Shown here: positions 1 through 8,159 of the stretch, in pieces | How the letters are laid out: the number at the start of each line of letters is the position of its first letter | How positions within the stretch are numbered: position 1 is the first letter of the stretch | Assembly (NCBI GenBank): GCA_039917615.1 | Contig: JBDSJD010000008.1 | Span: 1-64,000 of the forward strand | DNA from: ZC4RG30 sp039917615 | GTDB taxonomy: Bacteria > Pseudomonadota > Gammaproteobacteria > Steroidobacterales > Steroidobacteraceae | Direction: 5' to 3' | DNA length: 64,000 nucleotides | Position numbers and translations under genes: made by a program | The notes under the pieces: model-generated | Database searches by the model: none | Seen by the model: the letters and a program-made list of their open reading frames with translations, nothing else | What the model was told of the DNA's origin: nothing

Positions 1-171
1 GACAAGAATGCAATGAACAAGCCGACACTTGCCTTCAGATCAGTCCGACAACCGAAGATGACCTCGACCTGTCGCGCAATCATGGACTGCCGCGCTCCTG
101 GCGCGGGTAGTTCAGAGCTTCCCTAACTGATATTTCTTCATTTGAGTTAAATCGCAGCTCAATCCAGGGTG
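1..171. other. Left edge, no confident gene
   Basis: A plus-strand frame is open from the window edge to a TAG at 108-110 (readable from base 3) and could be the C-terminal tail of a gene outside the window. Its roughly 35 residues match no family I recognise. The rest, up to the repeat at 172, is AT-richer and I see nothing coding in it. Confidence 0.2.
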
Positions 172-717
172 GCGGATGGTACTTTCAAACGGTCATGTCC
201 GGGGTGATGGCCCCCGCAGGCTGCTAGCGGCGGCAGCCCGGACTGCTGCTACTGTTGCCGGCGAGCTTTGACAGATCGAGTCCGCCCTCACGCTGGAGCC
301 CGCCGATCCTGAAACCTGCCTGCATAGTCATTGTCATTGCCATCGCTGCGTTCGTCCTGCTCGCGGGGTCTGCCGGAGCACAGCAAAAGGCCGCCCTAAT
401 GGCGAATGGAATTCCGGTTGCGCCCACCGGGCTGAGCGGCCAACCACTGGGCCAGGGGCCGTTCCTGTACCACACGGCCGAACAGCAGGATGTGAAAGTC
501 ACCGTGATCGCCCGTGACCTGGAATATCCCTACAGCATCGCCTTTCTGCCTTCCGGCGAACTGCTGTTCACGGAACGGCCGGGACGCCTGCGCATCATCC
601 GCAATGGCGTGCTGAACCCGAAGCCCATTGCTGCCGCGCCGGCCGCGCGTTTCTCAGGTGTATCGGGCTCGCTCGGTGCGGTGCATGGCTACATGAGCCT
701 GGTCGTGCATCCCCGCT
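172..717 (+). repeat. Direct repeat copy 1 (5' end of sugar dehydrogenase gene)
   Basis: This 546-bp block matches 3068-3607 almost base for base. By eye there are about 17 substitutions and one 6-bp indel: copy 1 carries an extra gtcatt in the signal-peptide region, near 330. Homology starts at a gcggat motif upstream of the gene and stops abruptly after ccccgct at 711-717. The two copies bracket the foreign segment 718-3067. Confidence 0.9.
309..717 (+). pseudogene. Truncated sugar dehydrogenase copy (GSDH family)
   Basis: This is a broken duplicate of the gene at 3205-4434. It keeps the signal peptide and the first beta-propeller blades, then ends at the repeat boundary; the frame runs only four codons further before a stop. 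The equivalent of the intact copy's ATG is CTG here (309-311), so the normal start codon is lost. An in-frame TAG also closes the upstream extension that is open in copy 2 (ATG near 195, stop near 225). Loss of start, loss of two thirds of the protein and the adjoining unrelated sequence make it non-functional. It most likely arose with the insertion that follows it. Confidence 0.85.
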
Positions 718-1005
718 CTCAGTTCCAGTGACCCGAACTTCTTCGCTAAACTCGCAGCGCTTCCCTTTGGCGGCGATGCCTACAGTGCGAGTCCGAATCT
801 TCGGACGCCGTACCTGTATCAATATGACTTCAGTGTGCAGCGCCAGTTGACGAAAGATCTCGCTCTGGACGTTAGCTTCGTTGGTAGCAGCAGCCACAAG
901 CTGGTCAACCAAATGGATGTAAATCCGATGATTCTGGGAACGAACGTCCGTATCCTGAACGCCGGACGCTATCGTGCCGTCCAAGAGTTGGTCGGCGCAG
1001 CCTAA
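718..1005 (+). pseudogene. Fragment of TonB-dependent receptor (Oar/Cna-B type)
   Basis: An uninterrupted frame from the repeat junction to a TAA at 1003-1005 encodes about 95 residues. They include a stretch reading TPYLYQYDFSVQRQLTKDLA and then ALDVSFVGSSSHKLVNQMD, typical of barrel segments in the large carboxypeptidase-regulatory-domain TonB receptors that are abundant in Acidobacteriota. There is no start codon of its own and no plug domain. The end (VQELVGAA, then stop) lacks the C-terminal aromatic of a barrel protein, so the 3' end is also not natural. It is an internal scrap that points to the donor lineage of the segment. Confidence 0.6.
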
Positions 1006-1045
1006 CTTTCCATTCAAAGTAGTTATTCAGAGGAGGGACATCCGC

Positions 1046-3013
1046 ATGGCGGACCATTCACAAGACTCGGCACAAGACCGGGAACTGGGCATGCATAGAA
1101 CGATCACTCGCCGCGACTTCGTAAACGGAGTTGCGGTGGGTATCGGAGCGCTAGGAGTGGGATCGCGTCTACACGCAGCGTCCACCTTCACGCAGGATCA
1201 GCCAGGTTACTATCCTCCGACAAAGATGGGTATGCGCGGAAGCCACGACGGCTCGTATGACTACGCGCACCCTCTCCGAGATGGGAACTTCTGGAAGACC
1301 GCGTCAAAGCCCGTTGATACGAAGGAAACGTTCGATTTAGTGGTTGTCGGCGCTGGTATCAGCGGCCTCGCGGCAGCTTACTATTACCGCAAAGCCAAGC
1401 CGAACGCCAAGATTCTAATTCTGGATAACCACGACGATTTTGGCGGTCACGCTAAGCGTAATGAATTTCAGATCGGTGGCCGTACTCTCATCACCAACGG
1501 AGGTACGCAGGGAATCTCGTCGCCTTTTGATTACAGCAAAGAAGCGCGCGAGTTGATGACTGATATCGGAATCGAACCACAGAAGCTTTCTGCTGCATCG
1601 AATGAGATCGCGGATCGCACGATCTTCGCCGGCCTTCAGAACTCTACTTTCTTCGACAAAGAGACCTTCGGTCAGGACCGGCTGGTGATTGGCAGTCCAG
1701 CAGGTCGCGGACGCAACGGCAACGCCGCGCCTGCGGGTGTAAGCCTGAAGGAGTGGCTCGCGAAGACCCCTCTCACCGCGCGCATGCAAGCGGACATCCT
1801 ACGGGTAGAAGAAGATGATGTTGACTATATGCCGGGCCTCACGTCTGCTCAGAAGAAGGATCTTCTCTCTCGCATCAGCTATAAGGATTTCCTGCTGAAC
1901 TACGTCAAAGTTGACCCGAGCGTGATCCCGTACTATCAGAAACGTACACACGGGCTCTATGGTCTGGGTATCGATGCCGTGGGAGCCCTTGAAGTATGGC
2001 CGAACTATCCCGGATTGGCGGGGTTGAAGATTGATCCGGGTCCCCATCCTCGGATGAGTATCACCGCGCTCGGACGGCACGTTCCCAAAACGGGTCCGTA
2101 CAACTACCATTTCCCCGACGGCAATGCTTCCGTGGCACGCATCCTCCTGCGCAAGTTGATTCCAGGTATTGCTCCTGGAACGACGGCGGAGAGTGTGGTT
2201 ACTGCGAAGTTTGACTACAGCAAGCTGGATCAGGCCGCAAATGCCGTCCGTGTACGTTTGTCGAACACCGTGCTGAAGGTGCAGCATCGTGGCAAGGTGG
2301 CCTCGGCCAAGGAAGTAGACATCGTGTATGGCCGCGAGAAGCAGCTCTATTCGGTCAAGGCGAAGAACGTTGTAATGGCCTGTTGGAACGGCATGGTGCC
2401 TTACGTCTGTGACGATCTCCCGGCTGCTCAGAAAGATGCGCTGAAGTACGGCGTCAAGGTGCCGCTCTGCTACATTGCCATCGGTCTCCGCAACTGGGAA
2501 GCGTGGCAGAAAGTCGGCATTCGTTCCGCGTCTGCGCCCGGGATGCTTATACAAGGCATTAGCTTGGAATCTCCGACGAGAATCGGGGACTACCGTCCTG
2601 AAACGAAATCGCCACAAGATCCAGTGTTAGTGCGGACGGGCTACGAACCGAATCAGCCTGGATTGCCCTCACGAGATCAGCATCGGGCAGGCCACGGGCA
2701 GTTGCTTGCGATGCCATTCTCCACGTTCGAACGCGAGATTCGCGACCAGATGGTTCGTGTGCTCGGGTCCGGCGGATTCGATCCCGCCCGTGACATCGAA
2801 GCGATTACCGTCAATCGCTGGCCGCACGGGTACGCGTATGAGTACAACTATCTTTGGGATGCCGAGTTCAAGAAAGGTGAGTCGCCCTGTGAACTTGGGC
2901 GGAAGCGCTTCGGACGCATCTCGATCGCGAATTCGGACGCATCAGCAGCCGCTTATACGGACTATGCAATCGACAATGCCTACCGGGCCGTCCAGGAGCA
3001 GCTGGCGCTCTGA
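1046..3013 (+). CDS. Tat-exported FAD oxidoreductase, spermidine dehydrogenase-like
   Basis: The 655-residue product starts at an ATG eight bases after AGGAGGG (1031-1037); a longer GTG start at 974 would read into receptor-fragment DNA. Residues 19-28 (TITRRDFVNG) form a twin-arginine signal followed by a hydrophobic Gly/Ala/Val stretch, so export of a folded, cofactor-loaded enzyme to the periplasm is expected. A Rossmann FAD-binding motif lies at about 97-110 (VVVGAGISGLAA), followed by DNHDDFGGHAKRN at 127-139. A GMVPYVCDDLP region and a C-terminal NRWPHGYAYEYNYLWD block resemble bacterial flavin amine oxidoreductases annotated as spermidine dehydrogenase. The substrate is unproven. It is the only intact gene of the foreign segment, is followed by a strong terminator and is probably monocistronic. 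Confidence 0.75.
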   Translation: MADHSQDSAQDRELGMHRTITRRDFVNGVAVGIGALGVGSRLHAASTFTQDQPGYYPPTKMGMRGSHDGSYDYAHPLRDGNFWKTASKPVDTKETFDLVVVGAGISGLAAAYYYRKAKPNAKILILDNHDDFGGHAKRNEFQIGGRTLITNGGTQGISSPFDYSKEARELMTDIGIEPQKLSAASNEIADRTIFAGLQNSTFFDKETFGQDRLVIGSPAGRGRNGNAAPAGVSLKEWLAKTPLTARMQADILRVEEDDVDYMPGLTSAQKKDLLSRISYKDFLLNYVKVDPSVIPYYQKRTHGLYGLGIDAVGALEVWPNYPGLAGLKIDPGPHPRMSITALGRHVPKTGPYNYHFPDGNASVARILLRKLIPGIAPGTTAESVVTAKFDYSKLDQAANAVRVRLSNTVLKVQHRGKVASAKEVDIVYGREKQLYSVKAKNVVMACWNGMVPYVCDDLPAAQKDALKYGVKVPLCYIAIGLRNWEAWQKVGIRSASAPGMLIQGISLESPTRIGDYRPETKSPQDPVLVRTGYEPNQPGLPSRDQHRAGHGQLLAMPFSTFEREIRDQMVRVLGSGGFDPARDIEAITVNRWPHGYAYEYNYLWDAEFKKGESPCELGRKRFGRISIANSDASAAAYTDYAIDNAYRAVQEQLAL

Positions 3014-3037
3014 AGAATCGAGTGGGGCGGACCTAGG

Positions 3038-3066
3038 GGTAAGAGCTGACAGGCTCTTACCTTTTT
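3038..3066 (+). terminator. Rho-independent terminator of the FAD oxidoreductase
   Basis: GGTAAGAGC (3038-3046) pairs perfectly with GCTCTTACC (3053-3061) around a 6-nt loop and is followed by TTTTT. It lies 25 bp after the stop codon and one base before repeat copy 2, so the foreign gene is insulated from the sugar dehydrogenase. Confidence 0.9.
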
Positions 3067-3067
3067 A

Positions 3068-3607
3068 GCGGATAGTACTTTCAAACGGTCATGTCCGGGG
3101 TGATGGCCCCCGCAGGATGCTGGCGGCGGCGGCCCGGACTGCTGCTATTGTTGCCGGCGAGCTTTGACAGATCGAGTCCGCCCTCACCCTGGAGCCCGCC
3201 GATCATGAAACCTGCCTGCATAGTCATTGCCATCGCTGCGTTCGCCCTGCTCGTGGGGTCTGCCGGAGCGCAGCAAAAGGCCGCCCTAATGGCGAATGGA
3301 ATTCCGGTTGCGCCCACCGGGCTGAGCGGCCAACCACTGGGCCAGGGGCCGTTCCTGTACCACACGGCCGAACAGCAGGACGTGAAAGTCACCGTGGTCG
3401 CCCGTGACCTGGAATATCCCTACAGCATCGCCTTTCTGCCTTCCGGCGAGCTGCTATTCACGGAACGGCCGGGGCGCCTGCGCATCATCCGCAATGGTGT
3501 GCTGAACCCGAAGCCCATTGCTGCCGCGCCGGCCGCGCGTTTCTCCGGTGTATCGGGCTCGCTCGGTGCGGTGCATGGCTACATGAGCCTGGTCGTGCAT
3601 CCCCGCT
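3068..3607 (+). repeat. Direct repeat copy 2 (5' end of intact sugar dehydrogenase)
   Basis: This is the 540-bp partner of 172-717. It covers about 137 bp upstream of the gene and its first 134 codons. Unlike copy 1 it retains the ATG start at 3205 and continues into the full gene. Confidence 0.9.
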
Positions 3608-4434
3608 TCGCGGAAAATCATTTCATCTATTTCGCCTACAACAAGCCAATCGACGCCCAGCGCGCGAATGTAGTCATCGCACGCGCCCGTCTCGAGAATG
3701 ACACGCTGGTGGACGAGCGTGAATTCCTTGCCGGCGAAGGATTGCGTGGCTCCGTCTCTCTGACGATGACGCCCGACGGCATGCTGTGGATTGCATCAGG
3801 CGGCGATGCAGCCCAGGATCCCAAAGCGCTCGCCGGCAAGGTGCTACGGTTGCGCGACGACGGCAGCGTGCCGCAGAACAATCCCTTCGTCGGCAAGGAA
3901 GGCTATCGGCCCGAGATCATGTCGATGGGGCATCGCGCAGCGCTGGGCCTCACCGTGCATCCAGTCACCGGCGAAGTCTGGCTCAGCGAGATGGGCCCGA
4001 ACGGCGGTGACGAGATCAATATCATCAAACCAGGTCGCAACTATGGCTGGCCCACGGTGAGTCTGGGACGTACCTATCCGGGGCCCTGGCAGGCCAAGGC
4101 CAACGAGCCTACGCATGCCGGCTACGAGCCGCCGGTGATTTACTGGATGCCGTCGATTTCTGTTTCCGGACTCACGTTCTACACCGGCGACAAACTGTCG
4201 AAGTGGAAGGGCGACCTGTTTGTCGGCGGCCTGCGTTATGGCGAAGTGCCAGGCACCGGTCGTCTGGAGCGCGTGCTGTTCAATGACAGGATGGAAGAGT
4301 TGCGGCGCGAATCCTTACTGACCGAACTGCACCAGCGCATTCGCGATGTGAAGCAGGGCCCCGATGGCCTGCTCTACGTCGCCACCGACGAGCCCAAGGG
4401 CGCCATCCTGCGCATCGAGCCCGTCAGTCCCTAG
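3205..4434 (+). CDS. PQQ-dependent sugar dehydrogenase family protein
   Basis: The 409-residue product belongs to the glucose/sorbosone dehydrogenase (YliI/Asd) beta-propeller family, soluble periplasmic aldose oxidising enzymes that use PQQ. I chose the ATG at 3205 because GGAG lies 10 bases upstream and it begins a clean signal peptide (MKPACIVIAIAAFALL, cleavage near AGAQQ); an upstream ATG at 3091 would put 38 residues in front of it. Family landmarks include EYPYSIAFLPSGELLFTERP, the GYMSLVVHPRF block with its cofactor-region His, SMGHRAALGLTVHP, and NYGWPTVSLG. Length fits the family. No PQQ synthesis genes are in the window. It converges on ispF with a 13-bp gap. Confidence 0.85.
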   Translation: MKPACIVIAIAAFALLVGSAGAQQKAALMANGIPVAPTGLSGQPLGQGPFLYHTAEQQDVKVTVVARDLEYPYSIAFLPSGELLFTERPGRLRIIRNGVLNPKPIAAAPAARFSGVSGSLGAVHGYMSLVVHPRFAENHFIYFAYNKPIDAQRANVVIARARLENDTLVDEREFLAGEGLRGSVSLTMTPDGMLWIASGGDAAQDPKALAGKVLRLRDDGSVPQNNPFVGKEGYRPEIMSMGHRAALGLTVHPVTGEVWLSEMGPNGGDEINIIKPGRNYGWPTVSLGRTYPGPWQAKANEPTHAGYEPPVIYWMPSISVSGLTFYTGDKLSKWKGDLFVGGLRYGEVPGTGRLERVLFNDRMEELRRESLLTELHQRIRDVKQGPDGLLYVATDEPKGAILRIEPVSP

Positions 4435-4447
4435 GCCGGGCGCCGTG

Positions 4448-4927
4448 CTATCTGTGCGTAACAAGCACCACGGCCTGCGCGGCGAGACCTTCTGATCGGC
4501 CGATGAACCCTAGCTTCTCAGTGGTGGTTGCCTTGAGATTGACAGCGGACAACGGCACGCCTAGCGCTGCGGCGATGCTCTGACAGATGACGGCTCGGTG
4601 CGCGGCCACCCTAGGCGCTTCGGCAAGCAAGGTCAGGTCGGCATTCACCACGCGCCAGCCATCACGCGCCAGCAGTTGCACCGCATGGGCCACGAACTGC
4701 GCACTCGCCGCGCCGCGCCACTGCGGATCGGTGTCGGGAAAATGCTGGCCGATGTCGCCCAGGCCACCCGCGCCAAGCAGCGCATCGGTGAGCGCGTGCA
4801 GCAGCACGTCGCCATCCGAATGGGCCACCACGCCACCGCTCCAGGGCACTTTCACGCCGCCAAGCATCACGCCATCGCCCGGTCCGAACGCATGCACATC
4901 GAAACCGCTGCCGACGCGAAATCTCAT
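4448..4927 (-). CDS. ispF: 2-C-methyl-D-erythritol 2,4-cyclodiphosphate synthase
   Basis: The 159-residue enzyme forms the cyclic diphosphate of the MEP isoprenoid pathway. Zinc ligands are visible as Asp10 and His12 (GFDVHAF) and His44 (GDVLLHAL), matching D8/H10/H42 of the E. coli enzyme. The C-terminal KATTTEKLGFIGRSEG block carries the conserved Thr/Glu residues. Its start overlaps the ispD stop by 4 bp, so translation is probably coupled. It is the last gene of the long minus-strand cluster. Confidence 0.97.
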   Translation of the reverse strand: MRFRVGSGFDVHAFGPGDGVMLGGVKVPWSGGVVAHSDGDVLLHALTDALLGAGGLGDIGQHFPDTDPQWRGAASAQFVAHAVQLLARDGWRVVNADLTLLAEAPRVAAHRAVICQSIAAALGVPLSAVNLKATTTEKLGFIGRSEGLAAQAVVLVTHR

Positions 4928-5616
4928 GCCGTTCTACTCTCCTGCGCCAGCACGGCGGCCACCAGCGCCAGATCCGTCGGGGAAGTGACCTTCAGGTTAT
5001 CCGCGCGCCCGGCCACTAGCCGGGGCGCGTAGCCCGCCCATTCCATTGCCTGTGCCTCATCCGTGGGCGCTCGTCCGCCGACTTCGGCAGCGTGCAACGC
5101 TTCACGCAGCAGACGCAACCGGAACATCTGCGGAGTCAACGCCCGCCACAGGGATTCGCGCGACGGAGTGTCGACCACACGCTGCCGTTGGTCGGCGCGC
5201 TTGAGCGTGTCGGAAAGGGGCGTGGCGAGCAGCCCGCCTACCGCATCGTCGGCCAGCGCGGCGATCAGCGCGTCCACATCCGCGCGCGTCAGGCACGGCC
5301 GCGCGGCATCGTGCACCAGCACCCAGTCGTCGTCGGCCGCAGCAATCCCGGCGACTGCATTGCGCACCGAATCGCAGCGCTGCGCGCCGCCCGCCACGAG
5401 GCGAATCCGCGGGTCACCGGCCAGCGGCAGCTGGCGAAACAGCGTGTCGTCAGGATCTAGCGCCACCACAATCTGCTGACAGCGCGGATCTGCAAGAAAT
5501 GTTGCGAGTGCGTGTTCGATGACCGTCCGGCCAGCCAGATCCAGGTACTGCTTGGGCAAGGCCGCACCGAACCTGCGTCCGCTGCCCGCCGCCGGCATGA
5601 TGAGCCAGTACCGCAT
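4924..5616 (-). CDS. ispD: 2-C-methyl-D-erythritol 4-phosphate cytidylyltransferase
   Basis: The 230-residue enzyme transfers CMP from CTP to methylerythritol phosphate, the third step of the MEP pathway. The N-terminal nucleotide-binding motif PAAGSGRRFG with Lys22 (LPKQY), the VLVHDAARPCLT block and the C-terminal NLKVTSPTDLALV signature are all present. It lies between ftsB and ispF as in many gammaproteobacteria, 9 bp after ftsB and overlapping ispF by 4 bp. dxr, three steps of the same pathway away, is in this cluster at 25 kb. Confidence 0.97.
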   Translation of the reverse strand: MRYWLIMPAAGSGRRFGAALPKQYLDLAGRTVIEHALATFLADPRCQQIVVALDPDDTLFRQLPLAGDPRIRLVAGGAQRCDSVRNAVAGIAAADDDWVLVHDAARPCLTRADVDALIAALADDAVGGLLATPLSDTLKRADQRQRVVDTPSRESLWRALTPQMFRLRLLREALHAAEVGGRAPTDEAQAMEWAGYAPRLVAGRADNLKVTSPTDLALVAAVLAQESRTA

Positions 5617-5625
5617 GTTTCGAAA

Positions 5626-5964
5626 TCAGCGCGCTGCTGCACGCAGCGCGGCTGGCGATGCCGCAGGCGTCGCGGGTGTTCTCTGGCTGGCGGGCGGCAC
5701 GACCTGATAGTAGGTTTCGTTGGCGCCAATCAAGCCCAATTCCGAACGAGCCCGTTCTTCCAGAGCCTGGAAATCCTGGCCCTTCAGGTTGCGCACTTCG
5801 GCTGCCAGCTGCTGGTTGCGCAACAGCAGGCGTTGGTTCTCGGCGGACTGGGCGGCTACCGCATCGCGCAGCTGCAGCACCTCCCGAGTGCCATCTGGCG
5901 ACAGCCAGATGCGGTACTGCAGCAGCAATACCAGCACAGCAAGGACAGTGATGAACCATCTCAT
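5626..5964 (-). CDS. ftsB: Cell division protein FtsB
   Basis: The 112-residue bitopic protein belongs to the FtsQLB divisome subcomplex. The ATG at 5964 gives the expected MRWFITVLAVLVLLLQYRIW start: a short cytoplasmic end, one transmembrane helix, then a periplasmic heptad-rich coiled coil (residues about 28-65) and the conserved EERARSELGLI block. The Pro/Ala tail after residue 90 is low complexity. It sits between eno and ispD, its usual position. Confidence 0.93.
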   Translation of the reverse strand: MRWFITVLAVLVLLLQYRIWLSPDGTREVLQLRDAVAAQSAENQRLLLRNQQLAAEVRNLKGQDFQALEERARSELGLIGANETYYQVVPPASQRTPATPAASPAALRAAAR

Positions 5965-5983
5965 GAGCGCGCAGCCTATAGCG

Positions 5984-7282
5984 CTAGAGCGCGAAAGGGA
6001 ATGCCTCCCTGCCTGCATAGTGTGCTGCCGCACCAAGACGCGCTTCAATACGCAGCAGCTGGTTGTACTTCGCGACGCGATCCGAGCGCGACATCGAGCC
6101 CGTCTTGATCTGGGTGGCTGCCGTGGCCACCGCGATGTCGGCGATGGTGTGGTCTTCGGTTTCGCCCGAGCGGTGCGAGACAATCGAGGCGTACTTCGCC
6201 TGCTCGGCCATCTCGATGGCTTCCAGCGTCTCGGTGAGCGTGCCGATCTGATTCACCTTGATGAGGATGGCGTTGGCGATCTTCTTCTCGATGCCTTCCT
6301 TCAGGATCTTCGTATTGGTCACAAACAGGTCATCGCCCACCAACTGCAGCTTGCTGCCCAGCTTGTCGGTTAGACCCTTCCAGCCGGCCCAGTCACCTTC
6401 GGCCATACCGTCTTCGATCGTGATGATTGGAAAACGCGCTGCAAGGCCGGCCAGATAGTCGGCGAAACCGGCAGGGTCGAAGCTGCGGCCCTCACCTTCC
6501 AGGTGGTACTTGCCGTCCTTGAAGAACTCGCTGCTGGCTACGTCCAGACCCAGGTAGATGTCCTTGCCGAGTTTGTAACCGGCCTTTTCCACAGCCTCAG
6601 TGATTATCGTCAGGGCTTCTTCGTTGGATTTCAGGTTCGGTGCAAAACCGCCCTCGTCGCCCACCGAGGTAGCCAGACCCCGGTCGTGCAGGATCTTCTT
6701 CAACGTATGGAAGATCTCGGCGCCATAACGCAGCGCTTCGGAAAGGCTCGGCGCGCCAACCGGCAGAATCATGAACTCCTGTATGTCGAGCGAGTTGTCG
6801 GCGTGCGCGCCGCCATTGATGATGTTCATCATGGGCACCGGCATGACCGGCTTGCGGCTGCGATCGGCTCCCAGTGCTGCCAGGTGCTGAAACAGCGGCC
6901 GCTTGGTATCGATGGCTGCGGCCTGCGCTACCGCCAGCGATACTGCCAGCAGCGCGTTGGCACCCAGGCGCCCCTTGTTGTCAGTGCCGTCCAGGTCGAT
7001 CATGCGCTGGTCGATCGCGCGCTGCTCCGTGGCTTCCAGCCCGAGCACGGCGGACTTCAGGTCGTTACTGACATGCCCGACGGCCTTGAGCACACCCTTG
7101 CCGAGAAACCGCCGCTTGTCACCGTCGCGCAGCTCCACCGCTTCACGTGTGCCGGTGGATGCACCAGAGGGCACCGCCGCGCGGCCCACTGCACCCGACT
7201 CCAGAAACACATCGGCCTCCACGGTGGGATTACCACGCGAGTCGATTACTTCACGACCGACAACATCGACGATACGGCTCAT
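5984..7282 (-). CDS. eno: Enolase
   Basis: The 432-residue cytosolic enzyme interconverts 2-phosphoglycerate and phosphoenolpyruvate; enolase is also a degradosome partner in many proteobacteria. Clear motifs: SRGNPTVEADV at the N terminus, PSGASTG with the mobile-loop Ser, Mg-ligand Asp/Glu residues (GLDVASSEF, TIEDGMAEGDW, LVGDDLFVTN), catalytic Lys in ILIKVNQIGTLTET, and SHRSGETEDHTIADIAV. Full family length. It is 3 bp from kdsA and 19 bp from ftsB. Confidence 0.98.
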   Translation of the reverse strand: MSRIVDVVGREVIDSRGNPTVEADVFLESGAVGRAAVPSGASTGTREAVELRDGDKRRFLGKGVLKAVGHVSNDLKSAVLGLEATEQRAIDQRMIDLDGTDNKGRLGANALLAVSLAVAQAAAIDTKRPLFQHLAALGADRSRKPVMPVPMMNIINGGAHADNSLDIQEFMILPVGAPSLSEALRYGAEIFHTLKKILHDRGLATSVGDEGGFAPNLKSNEEALTIITEAVEKAGYKLGKDIYLGLDVASSEFFKDGKYHLEGEGRSFDPAGFADYLAGLAARFPIITIEDGMAEGDWAGWKGLTDKLGSKLQLVGDDLFVTNTKILKEGIEKKIANAILIKVNQIGTLTETLEAIEMAEQAKYASIVSHRSGETEDHTIADIAVATAATQIKTGSMSRSDRVAKYNQLLRIEARLGAAAHYAGREAFPFAL

Positions 7283-7285
7283 GAT

Positions 7286-8113
7286 CTAGGCTTCCTCGTA
7301 GGGTCTTGATTTCACAATCGCGTCCAGCTGTACAAGCGTGGTGAGCAGGGACTCCATCCGGTGCAACGGCCAGGCATTGGGTCCGTCCGACAGGGCCTGC
7401 GCAGGATCCGGATGGGTTTCCATGAACAGCCCTGCAATTCCTGCGCCCACTGCCGCACGGGCGAGCACCGGCACGAACTCGCGTTGACCACCGGACGACT
7501 GGCCCTGGGCACCGGGAAGCTGCACGGAATGGGTGGCGTCGAAGATCACCGGACAGCCGGTGGTGCGCAACACCACTAGCGAGCGCATGTCAGCCACCAG
7601 GTTGTTGTAACCGAAACTTACGCCGCGCTCACACACCATGATGTTGTCGTTGCCCACGTCCCGAGCCTTGGCTACGACATTGCCCATTTCCGCCGGCGAC
7701 AGGAACTGGCCCTTCTTGATGTTGACGGGCTTGCCTGCGCTTGCCACCTTCTGGATGAAATTGGTCTGCCGGCACAGGAAGGCTGGGGTCTGCAATACAT
7801 CGACCACGGCCGCCACCTCGGAGATCGGTGTGTCTTCATGCACATCGGTCAATACCGGCAACGAAAATTTCCTGCGCACGCCTTCCAGAATCGCGAGGCC
7901 TTGTTCAAGGCCGGGGCCGCGAAAGCTGCTGGCGGCGGACCGATTGGCCTTGTCGAACGAGGCCTTGAACACGTAGGGAATGCCGAGGCGGGTGGTCAGT
8001 TCCTGCATGAAGCCTGCCACGTGCTCCACCAGCGTCTGGCTTTCAATGACGCAGGGGCCGGCGATCAGCAGCAGCGGGTCGGTGTTGCCGATCACGGCGC
8101 CGGCAAGCTTCAC
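7286..8113 (-). CDS. kdsA: 3-deoxy-8-phosphooctulonate (KDO-8-P) synthase
   Basis: The 275-residue enzyme condenses phosphoenolpyruvate with arabinose 5-phosphate to make KDO 8-phosphate for the LPS core. Motifs: LLLIAGPCVIES, KASFDKANRS, SFRGPGLEQGL, TDVHE, NIKKGQFL, CERGVSFGYNN and FMETHPDPAQALSDGP. I chose the GTG at 8113, giving (V)KLAGAVIG, because it aligns with the N terminus of Xanthomonas-type KdsA; the frame is open much further upstream but that part overlaps pyrG. No strong Shine-Dalgarno is visible, so translation may depend on upstream pyrG (46-bp gap). Confidence 0.93.
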   Translation of the reverse strand: MKLAGAVIGNTDPLLLIAGPCVIESQTLVEHVAGFMQELTTRLGIPYVFKASFDKANRSAASSFRGPGLEQGLAILEGVRRKFSLPVLTDVHEDTPISEVAAVVDVLQTPAFLCRQTNFIQKVASAGKPVNIKKGQFLSPAEMGNVVAKARDVGNDNIMVCERGVSFGYNNLVADMRSLVVLRTTGCPVIFDATHSVQLPGAQGQSSGGQREFVPVLARAAVGAGIAGLFMETHPDPAQALSDGPNAWPLHRMESLLTTLVQLDAIVKSRPYEEA

Positions 8114-8159
8114 GGGCAGACTCGAACCATGTGCCTGCCGAACTCGTGCCCGGCCAGTT

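Larger units (their letters stand above)
718..3067 (+). mobile_element. Foreign segment between direct repeats
   Basis: A 2.35-kb segment lies exactly between the two copies of the sugar-dehydrogenase 5' end. It holds a fragment of a TonB-dependent receptor, a complete Tat-dependent FAD oxidoreductase with its own ribosome-binding site, and a strong terminator that ends one base before repeat copy 2. Base composition and codon use look less G+C-rich than the flanks. I see no transposase, integrase or terminal inverted repeats. The repeat-cargo-repeat layout fits a single-crossover integration of a circular molecule carrying ~540 bp of homology, but that mechanism is inferred. Confidence 0.6.

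Noticed and set aside
1799..2617. 272-codon minus-strand frame in the foreign segment
   Set aside because: Antisense to the FAD oxidoreductase; no motif or ribosome site.
3091..3204. Longer N terminus for the sugar dehydrogenase
   Set aside because: The extra 38 residues lie before a clean signal peptide, and the same extension is closed by a stop in repeat copy 1.
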